From Streptomyces tuirus (GTDB lineage Bacteria > Actinomycetota > Actinomycetes > Streptomycetales > Streptomycetaceae), in the NCBI GenBank assembly GCA_018195615.1, contig JAGTPG010000002.1, positions 2,608,501 to 2,672,500 of the forward strand: a DNA stretch of 64,000 bases, written 5' to 3'. The translations under genes were made by a program, and so were the position numbers. Under the pieces are notes generated by a model. That model did not search any database and was not told the DNA's origin. It saw only the letters and a program-made list of their open reading frames with translations. Every line of letters starts with the position of its first letter. Position 1 is the stretch's first letter. Shown one piece after another: positions 7,791 through 16,396 of this stretch.

Positions 7791-9824
7791 CTACGGCAGC
7801 TTCAAGGTCAGAGCCGACTGGAGTGCCGCCGGGGTCGTCCAGGCCGAGCGGGCCCCCGCGTACGGGCTGCCGAAGGTGGTGGTGCCCAGGACGAGTTGCT
7901 TCTTCGTGCCCTCCGGGGCGGTCACCGGGATCTGGGTTCCGGAGGGCGCGGTGACGGTGACGGTCGTGCCGATGCGGTACGCCGTGACGCGGTTGTTCGC
8001 CAGGGCCGTCTGCCAGGCGGCGCTGCGCTGCACCTCGGTGCCGATGGCGCTGTGCCGGGGGTTCTCCAGCGGGGTGTTGTCGGCGAACAGGCCGCGGTAG
8101 TCGTCGAGCACCTTCTCCATGACCGGGTAGAGCAGCCGCTCCTCGGCCAGGTTGGACTGGTGCGCGTAGTGCGGCCGGGGGTCGCCCGCGAGGACGTGTC
8201 CGAGGGCGGTGCGCGCCTCCTGGGGGACGATGTGCTCGGCGTAGCCGGTGGTGACGTCGAGCAGCTCGTCCAGGCAGGTGGAGGTCGGATTGTCTTCGCA
8301 GACGCCGCTGCCGCCGTCGCCGCGCGAGGTGTAGACCCAGTTGTACTCGTCGGCCATCTCGGCCGCCGTGCCCACGTTGTAGTACACGTTCATCGGGTGA
8401 CGCGGCACGGTCAGGGCGTTGCCGACCGCCCGCTGTTCGGGCTCTCGGGAGTTGTCCGAGGCGATCCACTTCACGCCGGTGTCGGCGAGGGCTCCGGCCA
8501 GGTTCGGGTTGTCGTCCGGCTGCTGGGGCAGCGTCTTCAGGCCCGAGTGCTCGCCGGTGACCAGCTCGGCGCGGTCGACGGGGAGGCCCTTGCTCACGGC
8601 CCAGTCGTGGTTGTCGCGGATCTGCGCGGCGATCTCGGCGCGGCTCATGTACTTCGTCGAGCCGTCGGCGTTCTTCGCGCAGCTCCACGGCACGGTGGAG
8701 GTGTCCTGGACGCAGCCCAGGAAGGGGTGCGTGTAGGTGTGGTTGACCCAGCGGTACTGCCCCTTGTCGGCGAGCAGCCGGTCGGTGAGCGCGTCGGTGC
8801 CGCCGTGCTCGGTCTTCCACTCCTCGCCCGAACCGGCGTTGTACACCATGTCCATGGTGAAGCCGTGCTCGCGCTGCCACTGGGCGGCGTAGGCGGCGTC
8901 GTCCGCGGTCATGCGGATGGGCGCGGTGCCCTCGCCGTCGCCGCCCGCGCAGTCGAAGTCGCCCGGGGTGCAGTTGCGTTCGGTGTCCCAGCGGCTGTCC
9001 GGGGCGAACACGTCGTCGATGTGTACGGCGAAGGAGTTGCGGGTCTGCCCCAGGTGCACGCCCTGGGTGAGCCACTCGACGATGCCCCGGGCCAGCAGCC
9101 GGAACTGCTGCTGGTTGCTGTTGTAGGCGAAGGTGACGACGAGTTCGCGGCGGCCGTCGTGGGCGTACTCGCCGACCAGGCTGCCGCGGCCGGAGCCGCC
9201 GGGTACGGGGAGGTCGACGTAGCTGGTGAAGCCGGCCCGGGGCCGGGCCACGTAGCCGTAACTCTCCTGGACACCCGCCGAGTTGTCCTCGAAGCGGAAC
9301 GCGCCGTCGAGGTAGCCGAACGAGGCGGCCTTCCCGGCGGCGGTGACGGATGCCTCGCGCCCGTCAAGAGTGCCCGCCCAGCCACCCTCGCTGGTGTAGT
9401 CGAGGCCGACCTCCGGGTGTGCCCAGGTGTAGGCGTCGACCTGCGGGATGCCGTACGTCCGCTCGTACGTCTCCAGGGCGGTCTGCTCGGCGGAGCCCGC
9501 GCCGAACGGGGCCTCGTTCGGCAGGACGACGCCCTGGTACTTGGCGCGGGGTCTGCCGTTCACCGTGTCGCTGAGGAACGACTCGGTGATCCGCGGCCGG
9601 CCCGAGTCGTTCAGGTCGACGGTCGTGTACGGGACGCCCGTGCTCTCGAGCTGGGCGGTGACGGCCCGGACGGGGCTGTCGCCGTTGTCCACCACCAGCA
9701 CCTTCAGATCGATGCGGGGTTCCTCCGCGGCCGCCGCCCCGGGCGCCGTCGCCCCGGCCGTGATCATGCCCGCCGCCGTCACCGCGGCAGCCGTGCTTCT
9801 CCATTTGCGCGCACGCTGCGCCAT
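7791..9824 (-). CDS. Secreted Agd3-like (CE18) polysaccharide deacetylase
   Basis: 677 residues, intact. The ATG at 9824 has a strong GGGAGGAA ribosome site and opens a Sec signal peptide cut around AAAA-EEP. Residues ~40-300 form a beta-rich region in the position of the carbohydrate-binding CBM87 of fungal Agd3. The catalytic half carries SFAVHIDDVFAPDSRW (metal-binding and catalytic Asp) and WVNHTYTHPF (HxxxH), the arrangement of NodB/CE4-like and CE18 enzymes, then GVKWIASDNS. Fungal Agd3 removes acetyl groups from alpha-1,4-GalNAc, making the polymer cationic and adhesive. The protein should act outside the cell on the product of the adjacent glycosyltransferase. A 116-bp gap separates it from that gene. 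Confidence 0.8.
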   Translation of the reverse strand: MAQRARKWRSTAAAVTAAGMITAGATAPGAAAAEEPRIDLKVLVVDNGDSPVRAVTAQLESTGVPYTTVDLNDSGRPRITESFLSDTVNGRPRAKYQGVVLPNEAPFGAGSAEQTALETYERTYGIPQVDAYTWAHPEVGLDYTSEGGWAGTLDGREASVTAAGKAASFGYLDGAFRFEDNSAGVQESYGYVARPRAGFTSYVDLPVPGGSGRGSLVGEYAHDGRRELVVTFAYNSNQQQFRLLARGIVEWLTQGVHLGQTRNSFAVHIDDVFAPDSRWDTERNCTPGDFDCAGGDGEGTAPIRMTADDAAYAAQWQREHGFTMDMVYNAGSGEEWKTEHGGTDALTDRLLADKGQYRWVNHTYTHPFLGCVQDTSTVPWSCAKNADGSTKYMSRAEIAAQIRDNHDWAVSKGLPVDRAELVTGEHSGLKTLPQQPDDNPNLAGALADTGVKWIASDNSREPEQRAVGNALTVPRHPMNVYYNVGTAAEMADEYNWVYTSRGDGGSGVCEDNPTSTCLDELLDVTTGYAEHIVPQEARTALGHVLAGDPRPHYAHQSNLAEERLLYPVMEKVLDDYRGLFADNTPLENPRHSAIGTEVQRSAAWQTALANNRVTAYRIGTTVTVTAPSGTQIPVTAPEGTKKQLVLGTTTFGSPYAGARSAWTTPAALQSALTLKLP

Positions 9825-10169
9825 GGTTCCTCCCCAGAAGATCCAGAGATCCCCTTGCGGTCGAACAGAGGAGGATCCGTGGAAATCATGCAAAGCGGCG
9901 AGCAGGGCGCTCACCGGATCCCGACGAGTGTGACTCAGTTCACCGACATGGAGGATCAAGAAATGGCCACTACGCCACCGAGAGGTGAACGCCCGCAGGA
10001 ATGAGCGAACGCGACCCACGCGCGTAGTCTCGACCTCGAGTGTTCGCCGCACCGGGGAAGGCCCCGTGAACAGAGGACCCTGTGGTCGGATTAGGGTCGG
10101 CTGCCGGGCCCGGTCGACCCACACCGTTCGACCATCGGAACTTCACATCGGAAGCGAGATTTCACCACC
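9825..10169. promoter_or_regulatory. Divergent intergenic region between deacetylase and pepA
   Basis: 345 bp with no convincing gene. It must hold promoters for both directions. At 9930-9944 it has GTGA-n6-TCACC, close to the AGTGA-n-TCACC signature of BldD sites, about 110 bp upstream of the deacetylase start. A possible 41-codon ORF at 9879-10004 (GTG after GAGGAGG) has weak codon bias and is not called as a gene. It is otherwise AT-richer than its surroundings. Confidence 0.4.
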
Positions 10170-11695
10170 GTGACTGCTCTCACTCTCAGCACCGCCGCGG
10201 CGCCCGGTCTGCGGGCCGACGCCATCGTGATCGGTGTCGCCAAGGGTGCCAAGGGGCCGGTCGTCGCGCCGGGCGCCGAGGCCGTGGACAAGGCGTACGA
10301 CGGCAGGCTCGCAGGCGTCCTGGAGACTCTCGGCGCCTCCGGTGCCGAGGGCGAGGTGACCAAGCTGCCGGCGCCGTCCGGCTTCAAGGCACCGCTCGTG
10401 CTGGCGGTGGGCCTGGGCGCGGTGCCCGAGAAGGACGCCGACTACGACACCGAGGCCCTGCGCAAGGCCGCCGGCGCCGCCGCCCGCACCCTCGCCGGTT
10501 CCAAGAAGGCCGCCTTCGCCCTCCCGTGACCGACGCCGCCGACGCCGGCGCGATCGGTGAGGGCGCGCTGCTCGGCGCGTACTCCTTCGACGCCTACAAG
10601 GGCAACAGCACGGACCCGAAGGCGAAGAACGGCAAGGCCCCGCTCGCCGAGGTCGCCCTGCTCGGCGGCAAGCCCCGCGACAAGGCGTACAAGGCCGCCA
10701 TCGAGCGTGCCGTCGCCGTCGCCGAGGAGCTCAATCGCGCCCGCGACCTGGTCAACACCCCTCCGAACGACCTGAACCCGGAGTCGTTCGCCGCGATCGC
10801 GCAGGCCGCGGCCAAGGAGCACGGCATCAAGGTGCAGGTGCTCGACGAGAAGGCCCTGACCAAGGGCGGCTACGGCGGCATCCTCGGCGTCGGGGCCGGC
10901 TCGGCGGCGGGACCGCGCCTGGTGAAGCTGTCGTACACCTCCTCGAAGGCGAAGAAGCGCCTCGCCTTCGTGGGCAAGGGCATCACGTACGACTCGGGCG
11001 GCATCTCGCTGAAGCCGGCCGGTCACAACGAGACGATGAAGTGCGACATGAGCGGTGCGGCGTCGGTGTTCGCCGCGGTCGTCGCCGCCGCGCGGCTGGG
11101 CCTCGAGGTCAACGTCACGGGCTGGCTCGCCCTGGCCGAGAACATGCCCTCCGGTTCCGCGACCCGTCCGGGTGACGTGCTGCGGATGTACAGCGGCAAG
11201 ACGGTGGAGGTGCTCAACACCGACGCGGAGGGCCGGCTGGTGCTCGCGGACGCGCTGTGGGCGGCGTCGCAGGAGAAGCCGGACGCGATCGTGGACGTCG
11301 CGACGCTGACCGGGGCGATGATGCTGGCGCTGGGGAGCCGGACGTTCGGGATCATGGGCAACGACGACGCGTTCCGCGCCGCGGTGTGCGAGGCGGCCGA
11401 GGAGGTCGGGGAGCCGGCGTGGCCGATGCCGCTGCCGGAGCACCTGCGCAAGGGGATGGACTCGGCGACGGCCGACATCGCGAACATGGGTGAGCGGATG
11501 GGCGGCGGGCTGGTCGCCGGTCTGTTCCTGCGCGAGTTCGTGGGTGAGGGGATCACCTGGGCGCACCTGGATATCGCCGGCCCGGCGTTCAATGAGGGCG
11601 GGCCTTTCGGGTACACGCCGAAGGGTGGCACGGGGTCCGCTGTGCGGACTCTGGTGAGGCTGGCCGAGCTGACGGCTTCGGGTGACCTCGGCTGA
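10170..11695 (+). CDS. pepA: Leucyl aminopeptidase (M17), one frame change
   Basis: Cytosolic dizinc aminopeptidase releasing N-terminal residues from peptides, about 508 residues. The catalytic C-terminal half has FVGKGITYDSGGISLKP (Lys and Asp metal ligands) and the family signature NTDAEGRLVLADAL; the N-terminal half is the less conserved accessory domain. The GTG at 10170 gives MTALTLSTAAAPGL. The frame changes near 10528 at a CCC run, between FALP and VTDAADAG. It is the first gene of a plus-strand block leading into the dehydrogenase genes and is divergent from the exopolysaccharide locus. Confidence 0.92.
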
Positions 11696-11997
11696 CCTCG
11701 CCTGAGAGCTCGGCCTCGTCCGTGGTGTGGCGAGTGCGGGGGCGTGGGGGTTGTTCGCGCAGTTCCCCGCGCCCCTTCAGGGCGTGACCCGCTGCAGGTG
11801 GCCCCGCAAGGCGTCTCTCATCTGAACGTGGGGCGTCTCACACAGCAGCCCGGCGTCTCTTTGTGTGTCGACAAGTGCGAAGATGGGGCTCGGCAGGACA
11901 GGGCCCCACCTAAGGGCCGAAGAACGAGCGGCCGGACACCAGCCGCCTGCCGGTCAGTGAAGACCGGCGTACGGCGCACATGCATGGAGGACGTGAC
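11696..11997. other. Intergenic region with repeat, upstream of lpdA
   Basis: 302 bp without a gene. The first third holds copy B of the dispersed repeat. A GC-rich imperfect hairpin (GGGGC ... GCCCC) lies at about 11885-11910, and a GGAGG Shine-Dalgarno precedes the lpdA GTG by 7 nt. No confident promoter could be assigned. Confidence 0.4.
11734..11783 (+). repeat. Dispersed intergenic repeat, copy B (short form)
   Basis: GTGCGGG at 11734 leads into GGTTGTTCGCGCAGTTCC and then CCGCGCCCCTT. It matches copy A in the TCGCGCAGTTCCCCGCGCCC core but ends differently, and it lies just downstream of pepA. Confidence 0.65.
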
Positions 11998-13385
11998 GTG
12001 GCGAACGACGCCAGCACCGTTTTCGACCTAGTGATCCTCGGCGGTGGTAGCGGTGGTTACGCCGCGGCCCTGCGCGGGCGCAGCTGGGCCTGGACGTCGC
12101 CCTGATCGAGAAGGACAAGGTCGGCGGCACCTGCCTGCACCGAGGATGCATCCCCACCAAGGCCCTGCTGCACGCGGGCGAGATCGCCGACCAGGCGCGC
12201 GAGAGCGAGCAGTTCGGTGTGAAGGCCACCCTCGAGGGCATCGACATCGCCGGTGTCCACAAGTACAAGGACGGCGTGGTCGCCGGCCTGTACAAGGGCC
12301 TGCAGGGGCTCGTCGCCTCCCGCAAGGTGACCTACATCGAGGGTGAGGGCCGGCTGTCCTCCCCGACCTCCGTCGACGTGAACGGTCAGCGTGTCCAGGG
12401 CCGCCACGTCCTCCTCGCGACCGGCTCCGTGCCGAAGTCGCTGCCGGGCCTGGAGATCGACGGCGACCGGATCATCTCCTCCGACCACGCCCTCGTCCTG
12501 GACCGCGTGCCGAAGTCCGCGATCATCCTCGGCGGCGGTGTCATCGGCGTCGAGTTCGCCTCCGCGTGGAAGTCCTTCGGCGCGGACGTCACCGTGATCG
12601 AGGGCCTGAAGCACCTCGTCCCGGTCGAGGACGAGAACTCCTCCAAGCTGCTGGAGCGCGCCTTCCGCAAGCGCGGCATCAAGTTCAACCTGGGCACCTT
12701 CTTCGAGAAGGCCGAGTACACCCAGGACGGCGTCAAGGTCACCCTGGCCGACGGCAAGGAGTTCGAGGCCGAGGTCCTGCTGGTGGCGGTGGGCCGCGGC
12801 CCGGTCTCCCAGGGTCTCGGGTACGAGGAGCAGGGCGTCGCCATGGACCGCGGCTACGTCCTGGTCGACGAGTACATGCGCACCAACGTGCCGACCGTCT
12901 CCGCCGTCGGTGATCTCGTCCCGACCCTCCAGCTCGCGCACGTCGGCTTCGCCGAGGGCATCCTGGTGGCGGAGCGTCTGGCCGGTCTGAAGACCGTTCC
13001 GATCGACTACGACGGTGTCCCGCGGGTGACGTACTGCCACCCCGAGGTCGCCTCCGTCGGTATCACCGAGGCCAAGGCCAAGGAGATCTACGGCGCGGAC
13101 AAGGTCGTCGCTCTGAAGTACAACCTCGCGGGCAACGGCAAGAGCAAGATCCTGAACACCGCGGGCGAGATCAAGCTCGTCCAGGTCAAGGACGGTGCCG
13201 TCGTCGGCGTCCACATGGTCGGCGACCGCATGGGCGAGCAGGTCGGCGAAGCACAGCTGATCTACAACTGGGAGGCGCTGCCCGCCGAGGTCGCGCAGCT
13301 CGTCCACGCCCACCCGACGCAGAACGAGGCGCTCGGCGAGGCCCACCTGGCCCTGGCCGGCAAGCCCCTCCACTCGCACGACTGA
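11998..13385 (+). CDS. lpdA: Dihydrolipoyl dehydrogenase (E3), one frame change
   Basis: FAD- and NAD-dependent E3 that reoxidises the lipoyl groups of 2-oxoacid dehydrogenase complexes. It shows the FAD-binding LVILGGGSGGYAAA start, the redox-active disulfide GGTCLHRGCIPTK, the NAD-binding ILGGGVIGVEFAS and the C-terminal dimer-interface His-Glu pair (HAHPTQNE). The GTG at 11998 follows GGAGG by 7 nt. The frame changes near 12078 in a CGCGGG run, between AAALRG and QLGLDVALIEK. Length about 462 residues, normal for the family. It precedes the E2 gene by 62 bp and is very probably co-transcribed with it. Confidence 0.93.
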
Positions 13386-13447
13386 CCCCTCGGTCGACGA
13401 AGCGACGACACAGACTTCCGCACTTTCCGTAAGGAGCAACCGAAACC

Positions 13448-15236
13448 ATGGCGGTTTCCGTAACCCTTCCGGCGCTCGGCGAGAGCGTCACCGAGGGCAC
13501 TGTCACCCGCTGGCTGAAGGCCGAGGGCGAGCGCGTCGAGGCCGACGAGCCGCTGCTCGAGGTGTCGACCGACAAGGTCGACACCGAGATCCCCTCGCCC
13601 GCCGCCGGCGTCCTGGCCTCCATCAAGGTCGCCGAGGACGAGACGGTCGAGGTCGGCGCCGAGCTGGCCCTGATCGACGACGGCAGCGGCGCGCCCGCCG
13701 CCGCCCCGGCCCGCAGGCCGAGCAGGTCGCCGAGCCCGCTCCCGAGCCGGCCCCGGCCGCCCCGTCCACCGAGCAGGCCGCCCCGGCGCCCGCTCCCACC
13801 GCAGACGCCGCCGCCGGCGGCGGTTCCGCCGAGGGCACGGACGTGGTCCTGCCCGCGCTCGGCGAGTCCGTCACCGAGGGCACCGTCACCCGCTGGCTGA
13901 AGTCGGTCGGTGACAGCGTCGAGGCCGACGAGCCGCTGCTGGAGGTGTCGACGGACAAGGTCGACACCGAGATCCCCGCCCCGCCTCCGGCACGCTGCTG
14001 GAGATCGTGGTCGGCGAGGACGAGACCGCCGAGGTCGGCGCCAAGCTCGCCGTCATCGGCGCGGCAGGTGCCGCTCCGGCCGCCGCCCCGGCGCAGGAGG
14101 CCCCGGCCGCCCCGGCCCAGCCCGAGCCCACCCCGGCTCCGGCGCCGCAGCCGGCCGCCCCGGCCCCGCAGGCTCCGTCGGCTCCGGCCCCGCAGCAGCA
14201 GGTCACCCCGGCTCCCGAGCCGGCCCCGGCCGCTCCGGCTCCCGCCCCGGCTCCGGCCCAGGCCCCGGCCGCTCCGGCCGCCGCCCAGCCGGCCGACGAC
14301 GGCGCCTACGTCACCCCGCTGGTGCGCAAGCTCGCCGCCGAGAACGGCGTCGACCTGTCCACCGTCAAGGGCACCGGCGTCGGCGGCCGTATCCGCAAGC
14401 AGGACGTCATCGCCGCCGCCGAGGCCGCGAAGGCCGCCGCCGCTGCCCCGGCTCCGGCCCAGGCCCCGGCCGCTCCGGCCGCCTCGAAGAAGGCCCCGGT
14501 GCTGGAGGCGTCCCCGCTGCGCGGCCAGACCATCAAGATGCCGCGGATCCGCAAGGTCATCGGCGACAACATGGTCAAGGCCCTGCACGAGCAGGCCCAG
14601 CTGTCCTCGGTCGTCGAGGTCGACGTCACCCGCCTGATGAAGCTGCGCGCCCGTGCCAAGGACGCGTTCGCGGCCCGTGAGGGCGTCAAGCTCTCCCCGA
14701 TGCCGTTCTTCGTCAAGGCCGCGGCCCAGGCGCTGAAGGCGCACGCGCCCGTCAACGCCAAGATCAACGAGGCCGAGGGGACCATCACCTACTTCGACAC
14801 CGAGAACATCGGTATCGCGGTGGACTCCGAGAAGGGCCTGATGACCCCGGTCATCAAGAACGCCGGTGACCTCAACCTGGCCGGCATCGCCAAGGCCACG
14901 GCGGAGCTCGCGGGCAAGGTCCGCGCCAACAAGATCACCCCGGACGAGCTGTCCGGCGCGACCTTCACCATCTCCAACACCGGGTCGCGCGGCGCGCTCT
15001 TCGACACGATCATCGTGCCGCCGGGCCAGGTCGCCATCCTCGGCATCGGCGCCACGGTCAAGCGCCCCGCCGTCATCGAGACGGAGGAGGGCACGGTCAT
15101 CGGCGTCCGCGACATGACGTACCTGACCCTGTCCTACGACCACCGCCTGGTGGACGGCGCCGACGCCGCCCGCTACCTGACGGCGGTCAAGGCCATCCTG
15201 GAGGCGGGCGAGTTCGAGGTCGAGCTCGGCCTCTGA
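13448..15236 (+). CDS. sucB: Dihydrolipoamide acyltransferase (E2), two lipoyl domains, two frame changes
   Basis: E2 component linking the dehydrogenase E1 to E3. Two lipoyl domains are visible, each with EVSTDKVDTEIP and its lipoylated Lys (near 13578 and 13959), separated by Ala-Pro linkers. A peripheral-subunit-binding domain follows (TPLVRKLAAENGVDLSTVKG), then the catalytic domain ending in the active-site LSYDHRLVDGADAARYL. The frame changes near 13713 and 13985, both in the repetitive Ala/Pro-coding regions. The total is close to 596 residues. Annotation as SucB is conventional; in actinobacteria this E2 may also serve pyruvate dehydrogenase, which fits the nearby aceE. An AAGGAG site precedes the ATG. 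Confidence 0.88.
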
Positions 15237-15260
15237 CCTCCATCGCCGGTACGGCTGTAC

Positions 15261-15297
15261 GGTGCCCCCGCTCGGATCATCTCCGAGCGGGGGCACC
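15261..15297 (+). terminator. Hairpin terminator after sucB
   Basis: A perfect 16-bp stem (GGTGCCCCCGCTCGGA at 15261-15276 with its complement at 15282-15297) closes a 5-nt loop 24 bp after the sucB stop and is followed by a short TTTT run. Confidence 0.85.
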
Positions 15298-15309
15298 GGC
15301 TTTTCGCTC

Positions 15310-15370
15310 TCAGGGGCGCGGGGCTGTATCGATGTGCGGCTCCGCCTCGTGGGCGCGAACAACCACACAC
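15310..15370 (-). repeat. Dispersed intergenic repeat, copy C (long form)
   Basis: Read on the minus strand it runs from GGTTGTTCGCGCCCACGAGG through GCGGAGCCGCACATCG to CAGCCCCGCGCCCCTGA. It shares an insert containing the palindrome-like GGCGGAGCCGC with copy D, and copies A and B lack that insert. It follows the sucB terminator. Confidence 0.7.
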
Positions 15371-15504
15371 AACCGTCAGCCGAACGACAGGCCACACCTC
15401 CCGTGTAAGTCTCGTCTCACCTGCACCAAGACGCCCCCACCCACCCCACCCGCGGAGCGAACCGGCCGTATTGTCTAAACGTCAATCCCGCCTAAGGAGC
15501 CCAC

Positions 15505-16128
15505 ATGACCGCGCCCGTCATCCACTCGCTGCGCGAGCAGATCCGCGAGCACATCCTGGAGGGGATCATCAGCGGACGCTGGCAGCCGGGCGAGCGGATC
15601 GTCGAGCGCCGGATCGCCACCGAACTGGAGGTCAGCCAGACCCCGGTCCGCGAGGCCCTGCGCGAGCTGGAGTCCCTGCGCCTGATCGAGTCCGCGCCGA
15701 ACAAGGGCGTCCGGGTACGCAACCTCACCGCCGCCGACCTGGAGGAGAGCTACCCGGTCCGGGCCGGCCTGGAGGCCATCGCGGCGGAGCTGGCCGCGCA
15801 GAGCCTGGCAGCGGACTGCTCGGCCCTGGAGCCCCACGTCACCGCCCTGTACGAGGCCGACCGCGTCTCCGACGGCACCGGCCAGGTCCGTCACACCGTC
15901 GCCTTCCACCGCGAACTGGTCCGCGCCGCCGGCAACTCCGTCCTGCTGCACACCTGGGAAGGCCTCGGCATCGAGGTGTTCACGGCCCTGTCGATCCGCT
16001 GGCTGGGCACCCAGCAGCAGTCGTACGCGGAGGAGCACGAGGAGCTCGTCGCCGCCTTCAAGCGCCGGGACCCGAGGATCGCCGAGCTGGTGAAGGCCCA
16101 CGTACTGGGCTGTGCTCCCCGGGCGTGA
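15505..16128 (+). CDS. GntR-family (FCD domain) transcriptional regulator
   Basis: 207 residues. Residues ~5-70 are the GntR winged helix (LREQIREHILEG, ELEVSQTPVREALRELE), and the rest is an all-helical FCD ligand domain with Asp/His positions suitable for a metal-dependent small-acid effector (FHRELVRAAGNS). ATG at 15505 after AAGGAG. The gene lies between the E2 and E1 genes, and a perfect palindrome sits in the aceE promoter region 134 bp after its stop. It is therefore probably the local regulator of pyruvate dehydrogenase, analogous in role to PdhR of enterics, with a 2-oxoacid or similar acid as likely effector. Confidence 0.88.
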   Translation: MTAPVIHSLREQIREHILEGIISGRWQPGERIVERRIATELEVSQTPVREALRELESLRLIESAPNKGVRVRNLTAADLEESYPVRAGLEAIAAELAAQSLAADCSALEPHVTALYEADRVSDGTGQVRHTVAFHRELVRAAGNSVLLHTWEGLGIEVFTALSIRWLGTQQQSYAEEHEELVAAFKRRDPRIAELVKAHVLGCAPRA

Positions 16129-16260
16129 CACCCGAGCAGCACTCCGCTCAAACGCCCTCCGACCTGCGAAAACACCAGCTCGCGAGGGTCACTCCGTGCC
16201 ACCGCCGAAGGCACCCCGTGCCTACTTTCTCGTGATCAAGAGGTTTTGCTCCTCAACCCT

Positions 16261-16290
16261 TTGATCGATCATCGATCAGCGAGTTACAGT
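16261..16290 (+). promoter_or_regulatory. aceE promoter with overlapping 17-bp operator palindrome
   Basis: TGATCGATCATCGATCA at 16262-16278 is a perfect inverted repeat around a single central C. It overlaps a -35-like TTGATC (16261-16266) and the spacer; TACAGT at 16285-16290 fits a -10 with an 18-bp spacer. This geometry suits repression by the GntR protein encoded just upstream. The gene assignment is inferred from position. Confidence 0.6.
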
Positions 16291-16396
16291 CGCCGACGGG
16301 CTTCCACCGAAGCCTCAGCCCTGTCCTGCCAAAGACAAAGGGCACCCCGAACCCTTACCGATGAGGGAACCCCCTTCGACTGAGGAAGGCGGCGAC

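Noticed and set aside
9879..10004. 41-codon ORF with GAGGAGG before a GTG
   Set aside because: Codon third positions are not GC-biased as in real genes here, and it sits in a promoter region; noted only inside the intergenic entry.
12057..13439. 460-codon minus-strand ORF opposite lpdA
   Set aside because: Antisense shadow; the plus strand has unambiguous E3 motifs.
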